From Lamellibrachia satsuma (taxonomy: Eukaryota; Annelida; Polychaeta; Sabellida; Siboglinidae), in the NCBI GenBank assembly GCA_033239005.1, contig BSQZ01000054.1, positions 2,960,431 to 3,024,430 of the forward strand: a DNA stretch of 64,000 nt. The letters run 5' to 3'. Position 1 is the first letter of the stretch. Each line of letters starts with the position of its first letter. The notes beneath the pieces were generated by a model. The model saw only the letters and a program-made list of their open reading frames with translations. It was not told where the DNA came from and did no database searches. Below are positions 61,442-64,000 of the stretch, piece after piece. A program made the translations under genes and the position numbers.

Positions 61442-63124
61442 CGAAACAAAACTAGGCACAGTCGGCGAATGAGCGGCTAATCATCGGTTTATAGGCGGCT
61501 TCCTATTGGCAGCCGCTTATAAGCCGCCCTCGGCGTGATGTTGAGCCGACGGACAAAACTTACATCGACCCGCAGGCGGATGCCGATGTTGGCCCGATGG
61601 AGAAAAACTACATTGGCCCACAGGCGGATGCTGATGTTGGCCCGATAAGTTTGCCGCCCTCGGACCGATGTTGAGCCTACGGACAAAACTTACATCGGCC
61701 CGCAGGCGGATGCCGATGTTGGCCCGATAGAGAAAATCTACATCGGCCCACAGGCGGATGCCGATGTTGGCCCGATAAGTTTGCCGCCCTCGGACCGATG
61801 TTGAGCCTACGGACAAAACTTACATCGGCCCGATGAACAAAACCTACATCGGCCCGCAGGAGGATGCCGATGTTGGCCCGATGGAGAAAAACTACATCGG
61901 CCCACAGGCGGATGCCGATGTTGGCCCGATAAGTTTGCCGCCCTCGGACCGATGTTGAGCCTACGGACAAAACTTACATCGGCCCGCAGGCGGATGCCGA
62001 TGTTGGCCCGATAAGTTTGCCGCCCTCGGCCCGCTCTCGGGCCGCTGTAGGTGTGCTGGCTGGGAAATTTTCAAGTAATGTATGCAAAGTGACATGCATG
62101 GTTCAAACTGACTGTTAAAGAAATGTGCTAGAAACAAAGCATGGACTGTTATAAGGCATACAATCAAATCTTTCCAACAGTGTTGGCGGCTTAATTTGTG
62201 GAAGACACCAGTTGAAAGCCATGTTGTGGTGTTTTGGGACTAGCTGCTTAGCTAGGCAACACAAGTGTCTCCCATAACTGTCCTCAAAGAGTGTTGTATT
62301 AATATGTTAGCTACTACACTGTACATGATGTAACTGTAAAAAGTAGTCATAAAATATTTACAGCAAAACAAAAGTCATGGTTTTGGAGCAATGCTTTTAA
62401 CAAAAACTAACCATTTCCAACTACAATTAAGACTATCATGCTAATGGTTTTATCAGAATTTTGTGTAAAAGTGGGAGAAAGGCAAACTCTCAATCAAGCG
62501 AACTGCTAAATCAGAATGGAAAAAGTTTTGTAAACAAAGGCAAAATATGTTGCATAAGTTGAGTTTAGACACAAACAGCATAGCCATGTCCTATTGGCCA
62601 GTATAGAAGTAGGCATTTACAAATAGATTTTCATTTGGTGAGCGAATATTGCCAGATTACAAACACTCATAGCATGGGGTTATCTAATAGTATGGTGCGG
62701 CCCATGAAATTAAGATGTGTTCAGCCAGTTTTCTTGCTAAACCACTGGTGTGATATTCTTGATTGTAATGGCAAATGATTATGTTTTAGATTGCATAGCC
62801 CAGGGATTGGTTTCCTGAAGCATTCATACAGCTCGAATCTTCATACAAATGTTCCAATTCATGAAATCTTTGTAGTCATATACAATTGTACACAACACTC
62901 TTTGTGTTTTCTACGATTGCTATGAGTTACGTAACCTTCGTCAAACGTCCACATTAATTCCTTTGTACAGTATGGATGCTTCGTGAAACCAGCTAGTGGC
63001 AACTAGTTGGGTCTAACATAGACGATGTGATTGGTGTGTTCTTCGGTTGCAGGACAGTATCGCGAAAACCAAGGTAGCCATTGGGAAAGTAGAGACTGAT
63101 CTCAAAGGAGACATAATCTCAGAA
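22348..63124 (+). CDS. prom: prominin (CD133) family gene, overall span, 3' end outside window
   Basis: Pentaspan membrane glycoprotein that in animals marks plasma-membrane protrusions such as microvilli, cilia and photoreceptor discs and binds cholesterol-rich membrane. Coding exons: 22396-22672, 25036-25100, 25795-26000, 26934-27054, 31157-31223, 32805-33043, 33379-33459, 34043-34106, 35251-35327, 36960-37036, 38435-38587, 41006-41138, 42775-42881, 45328-45415, 48185-48322, 50481-50573, 51338-51412, 51628-51681, 63053-63124. They total 729 codons with no stop and consistent phases. Human PROM1 is about 865 residues, so roughly 135 residues including the fifth membrane segment should lie right of 64000. 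Order seen: signal peptide, glycosylated N-terminus, TM1, short loop, TM2, loop 1, TM3 and TM4 (exons 11-12), most of loop 2. Two introns have GC donors. Introns are full of mobile elements and minisatellites. Which vertebrate prominin it is closest to cannot be told here. Confidence 0.9.
23628..24241 (+). mobile_element. TA-flanked MITE in intron 1
   Basis: 614 bp with perfect inverted ends CCGTATAGTTCCCA / TGGGAACTATACGG, each flanked by TA. A TA target site and short perfect ends fit a Tc1/mariner-type non-autonomous element. Frames inside it show no transposase motif. Confidence 0.85.
24641..24910 (+). repeat. 42-bp minisatellite, about six copies
   Basis: Units of 42 bp starting gtacacaatgatgtaaacaa. 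Because 42 is divisible by three, long frames stay open on both strands (14-residue repeats). No start context or splice site supports translation. Confidence 0.9.
25036..25100 (+). CDS. prom: prominin exon 2
   Basis: 65 bp, acceptor atattgacag, donor GTGGGT, phases 1 to 0. It encodes DVIRTLLKKTLKINSDEPDF, the acidic and basic stretch before TM1, comparable to the region before the first membrane segment of vertebrate prominins. Confidence 0.85.
25101..25794. other. intron 2, nothing recognised
   Basis: AT-rich, no exon or clear repeat seen. Confidence 0.5.
25795..26000 (+). CDS. prom: prominin exon 3 (TM1, cytosolic loop, TM2 start)
   Basis: 206 bp, acceptor ctgctccag, donor GTAAAC, phases 0 to 2. 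LRYKVFFITCLTFAVIMPWV begins a membrane span through VGIIVFC; then the loop RYETYRPNRGHERRKC and a second span GLLALFFSFML. It matches the prominin block with the conserved Pro-x-Val-Gly in TM1. The cysteine cluster that follows TM1 in vertebrate prominins is reduced to a single FC. Confidence 0.9.
26336..26489 (+). repeat. 77-bp tandem duplication
   Basis: gattattgtatgtctcacta and following bases repeat with period 77, two copies, essentially identical. Confidence 0.9.
26934..27054 (+). CDS. prom: prominin exon 4
   Basis: 121 bp, acceptor cttgatttccag, donor GTAAGT, phases 2 to 0. YGAIFGHICNFNIVFGID to LYLDSSFQ: the end of TM2 and the start of the first extracellular loop. Same length as the minus-strand paralogue's exon 4. 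Confidence 0.9.
27880..28510 (+). repeat. about 115-bp tandem array, five imperfect units
   Basis: Units contain tcaattccaattccaaaaaa, cttttgataatcaattcc, the palindrome AATTCCAGAATTGGAATT and gaccccatgtctgacta. It lies in intron 4. Confidence 0.85.
28511..29479. other. intron 4, no exon seen
   Basis: A frame at 28408-28728 spans the repeat edge and shows no domain. The sequence is otherwise AT-rich. Confidence 0.4.
29480..30990 (+). mobile_element. inverted-repeat MITE-like element, copy 2, expanded
   Basis: Left part aatcaagaatatcatgccag with the gggagattccggtcattt block, and right part gtaattgcaaatggctgttt through cctaaaaccatgacttttgt, match copy 1 (13566-14210). The outermost left end is lost. 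The right terminal repeat contains the 60-bp array below, which makes this copy more than twice as long. Confidence 0.75.
30241..30900 (+). repeat. 60-bp minisatellite, 11 near-identical units
   Basis: Units starting aattatgatacattcaacaa; the first seven are identical, then one has a 3-base deletion and later ones single changes. The end of each unit (ctggcatgatatccttaatt) is the terminal-repeat sequence of the surrounding MITE, so the array arose inside it. Confidence 0.95.
31157..31223 (+). CDS. prom: prominin exon 5
   Basis: 67 bp, acceptor tttgtttgcag, donor GTAAGT, phases 0 to 1. NIEHYFQGSFVFISKVIHRD, first extracellular loop, in the place of the vertebrate segment following TM2 that precedes the INSV region. 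Confidence 0.85.
31224..32804. other. intron 5, no exon seen
   Basis: Includes an AT-rich stretch with (TA)n at about 32600-32630. Short frames at 31461-31700 and 31771-31959 have no splice support. Confidence 0.5.
32805..33043 (+). CDS. prom: prominin exon 6 (GC donor)
   Basis: 239 bp, acceptor taattgcag, phases 1 to 0. Starts NIRRIMTETLTLGPLLLNM, then KAKSLSSVLAVALKEQADTI, a Cys pair in SLCPAAPALCGAL and NASQ; matches the vertebrate block with NIIPVLDEI and the LCLV...C disulfide pair. The frame fits only if the intron begins GC (GAG then GCGAGT). Confidence 0.85.
33379..33459 (+). CDS. prom: prominin exon 7
   Basis: 81 bp, acceptor ggcactttcag, donor GTTGGT (weak), phase 0 to 0. MPDIDDNWKRLNKIILNQGQ aligns with the vertebrate LPPVDAELDNVNNVL segment of loop 1. 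Confidence 0.8.
33795..33860. repeat. (CT)n followed by (AT)n
   Basis: Uninterrupted CT run about 30 bases then AT run about 34 bases, in intron 7. Confidence 0.95.
34043..34106 (+). CDS. prom: prominin exon 8
   Basis: 64 bp, acceptor tttcttgctgtag, donor GTGAGT, phases 0 to 1. TIRSLDMINYRLELNAPSLI, loop 1 helix. The 19-bp array begins about 100 bases after it. Confidence 0.75.
34205..35065 (+). repeat. 19-bp minisatellite, about 45 units
   Basis: Units based on CCCAAAACCACATGCACTA. The period of 19 shifts frame each unit but no unit contains a stop in the sense direction, so all three plus frames stay open for 230-315 codons. This is a non-coding array in intron 8. Confidence 0.95.
35251..35327 (+). 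CDS. prom: prominin exon 9
   Basis: 77 bp, acceptor ttgcttgcag, donor GTAAGC, phases 1 to 0. NYEKMAKKYEDLVQRDMLEL then RRLQDR; charged helical part of loop 1. Confidence 0.8.
36110..36490 (-). mobile_element. CR1 3' fragment in intron 9
   Basis: Reverse copy of the CR1 C-terminal remnant and 3' UTR (attcatgctgctagcagtta, gagaatgagtacttcctgat in plus sense). Same family as 8726-12102, with stops and an inserted T run. Confidence 0.85.
36960..37036 (+). CDS. prom: prominin exon 10
   Basis: 77 bp, acceptor tttgctgcag, donor GTCAGT, phases 0 to 2. TKLGLAFFKSKLDMVIGLAR to NSMQ, the end of loop 1 before TM3, equal to the vertebrate segment ending YDSYW. Confidence 0.85.
37070..37215 (+). repeat. 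irregular TGCTGATC repeats
   Basis: About ten loose copies of tgctgatctgtaattg just after exon 10. Confidence 0.7.
37319..37575 (-). mobile_element. tRNA-derived SINE
   Basis: Minus strand starts at 37575 with a tRNA-like head: A-box-like TGGTTAGTGCG (37547-37557) and B-box-like GGTTCAACTCC (37511-37521), the RNA polymerase III promoter of SINEs. The body contains cttctacctggtgtctatgc and a conserved cctgccatggactcac end. Copies at 46640-47575 and 50865-51090 share head and body. Confidence 0.85.
37660..38190 (+). repeat. CRE-containing minisatellite, about 22 units
   Basis: Units of about 22 bp reading TGACGTCATTGCGATATGTT with variants. I count seven exact TGACGTCA, the consensus site for CREB/ATF proteins. 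It lies in intron 10. A short array of the same unit lies in the minus paralogue at 15905-16030. Confidence 0.9.
38435..38587 (+). CDS. prom: prominin exon 11 (TM3)
   Basis: 153 bp, acceptor ctctgttcag, donor GTATGT, phases 2 to 2. WSLGVVLFSVTTVIVVLQLL is TM3, followed by AVFIG, then a cytosolic stretch TKRTLISDKSGNLLI. It matches the vertebrate WWLGGLVICSLL segment. A double Trp at the junction with exon 10 is conserved. Confidence 0.9.
39157..39187 (-). ncRNA. hammerhead-ribozyme-like core, left arm
   Basis: On the minus strand CTGATGA (39181-39187), then a 7-bp hairpin stem GTCAACG/CGTTGAT, then GAAA (39157-39160), followed by cctctaccagg, which can form a short third stem. Hammerhead motifs are known in Penelope-like element ends. 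The cleavage triplet and stem I are not certain. Confidence 0.65.
39240..39598 (-). pseudogene. Penelope GIY-YIG endonuclease
   Basis: Shows LVYQTPCKNCGAEYIGETGR, where the GIY-YIG pair appears as VYQ and YIG, with the CCHH-type Cys residues, then ALTDHATTENHIIDWE with His residues and Asn. It nicks target DNA. The C-terminal end continues past a shift to YELPHVYDDVIQ at about 39200. Confidence 0.85.
39799..40470 (-). pseudogene. Penelope reverse transcriptase (5' truncated)
   Basis: Minus-strand frame with SYDVVSLFTKTPI (first catalytic Asp), GVAMGSPVSPIVVNLYME and RYVDDVICLVH (catalytic YVDD), then MPFLDAKFTR and LNFASHHPKHQKLGVVRTL, all diagnostic of Penelope-like RT. The frame's first 20 or so codons come from the inverted arm, so the true N-terminus is missing. 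Confidence 0.9.
40582..40612 (+). ncRNA. hammerhead-ribozyme-like core, right arm
   Basis: CTGATGA at 40582, perfect stem GTCAACG/CGTTGAC with loop tgata, GAAA at 40609-40612, then a possible short third stem cct/agg. One base in the stem differs from the left arm (C for T), where it restores pairing. Confidence 0.7.
40739..40806. repeat. (AT)n repeat
   Basis: About 66 bases of uninterrupted AT, in intron 11. Confidence 0.95.
41006..41138 (+). CDS. prom: prominin exon 12 (TM4)
   Basis: 133 bp, acceptor ttcactttcag, donor GTTAGT, phases 2 to 0. TKLIFIISWLLVLTASVSFP is TM4, then SCIFQKVFCDPLVDKEQTVI, matching the vertebrate ANVEKLICEPY start of loop 2 with its conserved Cys. Confidence 0.9.
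41139..42000. other. intron 12, no exon seen
   Basis: GC-rich patch at 41595-41690 with CCGGCC repeats. No coding evidence. Confidence 0.5.
42005..42330 (+). repeat. catttgcacac repeats and a 45-bp duplication
   Basis: Loose copies of gggcatttgcacacagaaca to about 42240, then a stretch starting ctttcccacactaatacacc occurs twice (about 42240 and 42285). Confidence 0.8.
42775..42881 (+). CDS. prom: prominin exon 13
   Basis: 107 bp, acceptor ctttgtatgcag, donor GTGAGT, phases 0 to 2. LLDGPDSKVLGNKGYYFGDL then ILSDNSQDVTLSDMI. It matches the vertebrate block after LICEPY in loop 2. Confidence 0.85.
43010..45030 (+). repeat. 32-bp satellite, about 62 units
   Basis: Units reading GTGAAAGCGTGTTATGGAGG then ttaaactttatt, with C/T and G/A variants at a few fixed positions. 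About 2 kb in intron 13, the largest array in the window. Confidence 0.95.
45328..45415 (+). CDS. prom: prominin exon 14
   Basis: 88 bp, acceptor actttatttacag, donor GTAGGG, phases 2 to 0. LRCSLDQPIIYVLRYDLVFD then VAKTAAQLYK; the Cys corresponds to the SDC residue of vertebrate loop 2. Confidence 0.85.
45575..46620 (+). mobile_element. hAT-like element with 8-bp target duplication
   Basis: Ends CAGGTATGGGGTAATT and, reversed, CAGGCATGGGTTAATT. Flanked on both sides by CACCCGAC (45567-45574 and 46621-46628), a perfect 8-bp duplication as hAT elements make. Subterminal regions are rich in TTAATTAA. The 115-codon frame inside has no transposase motif. Confidence 0.85.
46640..47575 (-). mobile_element. 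tRNA-derived SINE with expanded body
   Basis: The tRNA-like head is at 47509-47568 on the minus strand (A-box-like around agctagagcaatggactg, B-box-like ggattcaagacc) and the SINE end is at 46640-46710. Between them one 22-bp piece of the body is repeated about 33 times. Confidence 0.85.
46711..47433 (-). repeat. 22-bp minisatellite, about 33 units
   Basis: Unit agacaccaggtagaggggac plus at or ac, the same sequence as the tacctggtgtctatg piece of the parent SINE. Three units make 66 bases, so every minus frame is open for 230-300 codons of repetitive hydrophobic and proline residues. Not a gene. Confidence 0.95.
47690..48085 (+). repeat. 77-bp tandem array, five copies
   Basis: Units start ccaagtatggtattctatga at 47690, 47767, 47844 and onward at period 77. 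A diverged single unit is at about 36815-36890 in intron 9. Confidence 0.95.
48185..48322 (+). CDS. prom: prominin exon 15
   Basis: 138 bp, acceptor ctgtccacag, donor GTCAGT, phase 0. LVNIAELLQPVSVKTDDMVL to GIGINYSKFINM, second extracellular loop. Confidence 0.85.
48331..48811 (+). mobile_element. small inverted-repeat element next to a splice donor
   Basis: Ends CAGAGATGG and, at the right, its complement in ccccatctctg. The interior is rich in GTAATCGTAATCATG. It begins 8 bases after the exon 15 boundary, directly behind the GTCAGT donor. Probably hAT-derived; no target duplication is visible. Confidence 0.65.
48940..50245 (-). mobile_element. 5'-truncated LINE in intron 15
   Basis: Minus-strand non-LTR element cut inside the RT domain at about 50240, with 3' UTR to about 48950. 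It differs from the 8726 family in sequence. Confidence 0.85.
49124..50240 (-). pseudogene. LINE reverse transcriptase, C-terminal two thirds
   Basis: About 370 codons without a stop: AILLDFAKAFDKVPH, GVPQGSVLGPVLFLLYIND, LFADDSIIYR (catalytic Asp pair), SYLGVKLDSKLTW, RPKLEYSSPIWNPH, RVQHSAARFV and the final domain ending at 49124. The open state suggests a recent insertion. The first 30 codons of the larger frame come from flanking TGCA-rich repeats and are not RT. Confidence 0.9.
50245..50370. repeat. alternating purine-pyrimidine TG/CA/TGCA tract
   Basis: Many GCATGC, TGTA and ACATGCA steps at the LINE truncation point. Z-DNA-prone composition. Confidence 0.7.
50481..50573 (+). CDS. prom: prominin exon 16
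   Basis: 93 bp, acceptor tttgcttcag, donor GTAGGT, phase 0. LSKSTMSIPLSDFSDSVRLA to GDAR; corresponds to the vertebrate stretch with GVNLLSFAYDL in loop 2. Confidence 0.8.
50865..51090 (+). mobile_element. tRNA-derived SINE, unexpanded
   Basis: tRNA-like head tagctcagcagttagatgac with B-box-like GGGTCGAGTACC (about 50911-50922), then the body with ccttctacctggtgtctatg and the end cctgtcttggactcacagag. Here the 22-bp piece is present once. Confidence 0.85.
51338..51412 (+). CDS. prom: prominin exon 17 (GC donor)
   Basis: 75 bp, acceptor ctgttgttgcag, donor GCAAGT after CAG, the classic form of a GC-AG intron; phase 0. TRLYTVADHLIVIEKKELST then VAKVQ. Confidence 0.8.
51628..51681 (+). CDS. 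prom: prominin exon 18
   Basis: 54 bp, acceptor ttttgtttcag, donor GTAAGT, phase 0. KTFLQDFNLLQFKFDSMP. The following intron is about 11.4 kb because of inserted elements. Confidence 0.75.
51988..52830 (+). mobile_element. dispersed repeat, partner of 12103-12732 and 8571-8725
   Basis: Starts CCCAGCCAGCAC, GC-rich first 180 bases, then AT-rich. 51988-52671 matches 12103-12732 reversed; 52672-52830 matches 8571-8725 reversed. It joins the two partial families into one element design. Confidence 0.7.
52850..53304 (+). repeat. 455-bp terminal unit, left copy
   Basis: 18-bp inverted ends. By eye only a handful of differences from the right copy. A short minus frame (52922-53116) is shared by both copies but has no known motif. 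Confidence 0.9.
53305..55229. other. interior of the 455-bp-bounded element
   Basis: No transposase or RT recognised. A plus frame 54311-54517 reads DCKICRYSSIACSGGKGNWW then a basic, leucine-rich part; with the next frame it may be a remnant of an unknown protein with a C-x-x-C pair. I do not recognise it. Confidence 0.4.
55230..55685 (+). repeat. 455-bp terminal unit, right copy
   Basis: As the left copy, with the same 18-bp inverted ends. Confidence 0.9.
55744..55770. repeat. (TGCA)n repeat
   Basis: About six TGCA steps in a row. Confidence 0.9.
55915..56621 (-). pseudogene. LINE C-terminal region
   Basis: Two frames (55915-56199, 56247-56621): DLGVIIDSKLSFDDHIN, RSHLEYAVAVWYPY, NVQRRATKQFPGMRDLSY, then RVAEPWNSLPNSVIQARSI. 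Standard tail of CR1/L2-group ORF2. Confidence 0.85.
56723..57490 (-). pseudogene. LINE reverse transcriptase
   Basis: LKELNISKPPGPDEIGARLL, ELKDAKISAKHKKGNK, NYRPISLTSVVCKCMEKII, YNMDFQKAFDTVPHTRL, GILQGSVLGPLLFVPYVND and FTDDNVI. The catalytic box reads FTDD instead of FADD, and the usual PQG reads LQG, so it is probably inactive beyond the frame breaks. Confidence 0.9.
57662..58480 (-). pseudogene. LINE AP-like endonuclease
   Basis: Starts with FYTNADQLRNKQNEFE (within 58399-58500), then, after a break, FGCIYRSDGGSEENN, HVVITGDFNLPDINW, LNPTRG, LLDLILSN and LGKSDHCVI, the last motif with catalytic Asp-His. Confidence 0.85.
58399..59255 (-). pseudogene. LINE ORF1: PHD finger, coiled coil, RNA-binding-like
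   Basis: 59028-59255 encodes a PHD-type finger: CTGC, CEYC, HYCIEC and FCPC in the order C4-H-C3. A coiled coil rich in Glu and Lys follows (58870-59010, with a frame break). Then 58399-58836 has EKRLNDVIIFNLPES, which resembles the RNA-recognition part of L2/CR1 ORF1. PHD fingers in ORF1 are known for CR1-group elements. Confidence 0.8.
60025..60225. repeat. ACCATGG palindromic array in copy B
   Basis: As in copy A: repeated ACCATGGTA with tgtttcaaaaca spacers. Confidence 0.85.
61400..61440. repeat. (TA)n repeat
   Basis: Uninterrupted TA run. Confidence 0.95.
61540..62040 (-). repeat. GC-rich array in copy B
   Basis: About four units of 120-160 bases made of catcggcccgcaggcggatg, ccgatgttggcccgataagt and gccgccctcggaccgatgtt. 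The long minus frames with repeated ANIGIRL are products of this array. Confidence 0.9.
62350..62805 (+). mobile_element. inverted-repeat MITE-like element, copy 3
   Basis: Left end tcatggttttggagcaatgc, aaaactaaccatttccaac; right end accactggtgtgatattctt, aaatgattatgttttag. Matches copy 1 across its interior (gtaaacaaaggcaaaatatg, tgcataagttgagttt). Confidence 0.8.
63053..63124 (+). CDS. prom: prominin exon 19
   Basis: 72 bp, acceptor ttcggttgcag, donor GTGAGT, phase 0. DSIAKTKVAIGKVETDLKGD then IISE. Late loop 2, shortly before the fifth membrane segment, which lies outside the window. Confidence 0.8.
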
Positions 63125-63359
63125 GTGAGTTAATACAACCTTTTCGAGTCCTTCATAAGCTTGCATTCTTAGCTAGGCATGTCCCAGTAGAGGCATATGT
63201 TTCTTATTTCACAGTTGCGATGCAGATCTGCATTGGCGCTGTTAACTAAAGATTTTAAAATGACAATAACCTACATATGAACTCTGTGGCATACCATTTG
63301 CATATTGTTATCAAGAAGCTGAAGAAATGTGATCTGCCTATGAGAATGATTATACACAT

Positions 63360-63625
63360 GAAATATGTTTATTACATGTGTTTATTACATTATGTTTATT
63401 ACATTATGTTTATTACATGTGTTTATTACATTATGTTTATTACATGTGTTTATTACATTATGTTTATTACATGTGTTTATTACATTATGTTTATTACATG
63501 TGTTTATTGCATTTTATGTTTATTACATGTGTTTATTACATGTGTTTATTACATTATGTTTATTACATGTGTTTATTACATGTGTTTATTACATTATGTT
63601 TATTACATGTGTTTATTGCATTTTA
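63360..63625 (+). repeat. 12-13-bp TGTTTATTACAT array
   Basis: About 20 units. The open frames of repeated CVYYIMFIT are artefacts of the array. Confidence 0.95.
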
Positions 63626-64000
63626 ATAAGGTTTCAAATAGACTTGAAAATGTGTTTTCTGCTGCCTAGATTTGGAAGTGAAAAGTAAGCCTCTTGCCTA
63701 GCACTTGGTTTTAATTGCACGGCAAGCGGGACACGGGCTCTCTGTAAAACTTTTATTTTTTAGTAGTTGGTTTATGGATTTTGTGTAACACAAAATTGAT
63801 CGGTCAGTTGGAAAAAAAATAGTACCATAGTGGCCAAATGTATTCAGATTCTCAGCTGTCCGGATACATATACCATATGTCCTGACGTCATGTCCCAATA
63901 ATTAAACTACCCTTTATTTACGCCACTAGACAACATTCTTAACTATTTTTTTCTATGCCAATCCATTCAGTTCAATCATTCCACATCATTCCATCTACAA
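63626..64000. other. intron 19, nothing recognised
   Basis: AT-rich, no exon seen before the window ends. Confidence 0.5.

Larger units (their letters stand above)
59925..62062 (-). mobile_element. large composite repeat, copy B
   Basis: Inverted partner of 6237-8570. On the minus strand it begins at 62062 with CCCAGCCAGCAC. It has a longer GC-rich array and only one unit of the 24-bp repeat found four times in copy A. Confidence 0.7.

Noticed and set aside
61489..62167. Minus frames with repeated ANIGIRL and GPRAANLS
   Set aside because: Translation of the GC-rich array of copy B.
63277..63688. Cys- and Tyr-rich plus frames of 82-130 codons
   Set aside because: Generated by the TGTTTATTACAT array.

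Overview
The window is animal nuclear DNA, not bacterial. It is AT-rich, its coding exons are short and split by GT-AG and GC-AG introns, and it is packed with non-LTR, LTR and Penelope-like retroelements, tRNA-derived SINEs, inverted-repeat DNA elements and many minisatellites. A marine invertebrate is the best guess, perhaps a lophotrochozoan or a lower deuterostome, but nothing in the sequence fixes the species.

The main host content is a pair of head-to-head genes of the prominin (CD133) family. The plus-strand gene starts at 22348 (ATG at 22396) and runs to the right edge. I can place 19 coding exons between 22396 and 63124. They sum to 2187 bases, exactly 729 codons, with compatible phases at every junction. 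They cover the signal peptide, the first two membrane segments, the first extracellular loop, membrane segments 3 and 4 and much of the second extracellular loop. The fifth membrane segment and the tail should lie beyond 64000. The minus-strand paralogue starts at 19790 and has four recognisable exons down to 14668. Three of them (277, 206 and 121 bp) match the lengths of plus-gene exons 1, 3 and 4, while the protein sequences are only about one third identical by eye. I found no later exon of that gene. The 2 kb between the two genes would hold both promoters.

Layout. 1-2753+: decayed Ty3/gypsy-type element on the minus strand, with a tRNA-Leu-like primer site. 3120-5127: broken non-LTR element. 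6237-8570: large composite repeat, with an inverted partner at 59925-62062. 8726-12102: nearly full CR1-type LINE with an SGNH esterase-like ORF. 12103-12732: repeat with an inverted partner at 51988-52830. 13566-14210: element with long inverted terminal repeats. 14668-19814: minus prominin-like gene with CR1 fragments and hAT-like elements in its introns. 20260-22347: intergenic. 22348-63124 and beyond: plus prominin gene. Its introns hold a TA-flanked MITE, minisatellites of 19, 22, 32, 42, 60, 77 and about 115 bp, a Penelope-like element whose two ends both carry a hammerhead-ribozyme-like core, hAT-like elements, SINEs, two more LINEs and an unusual 2.8 kb element bounded by direct copies of a 455 bp inverted-repeat unit.

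Most long open frames in the window are artefacts of tandem repeats that happen to lack stops. Only the prominin exons look like host coding sequence; the other real coding sequence belongs to mobile elements, nearly all of it frameshifted.
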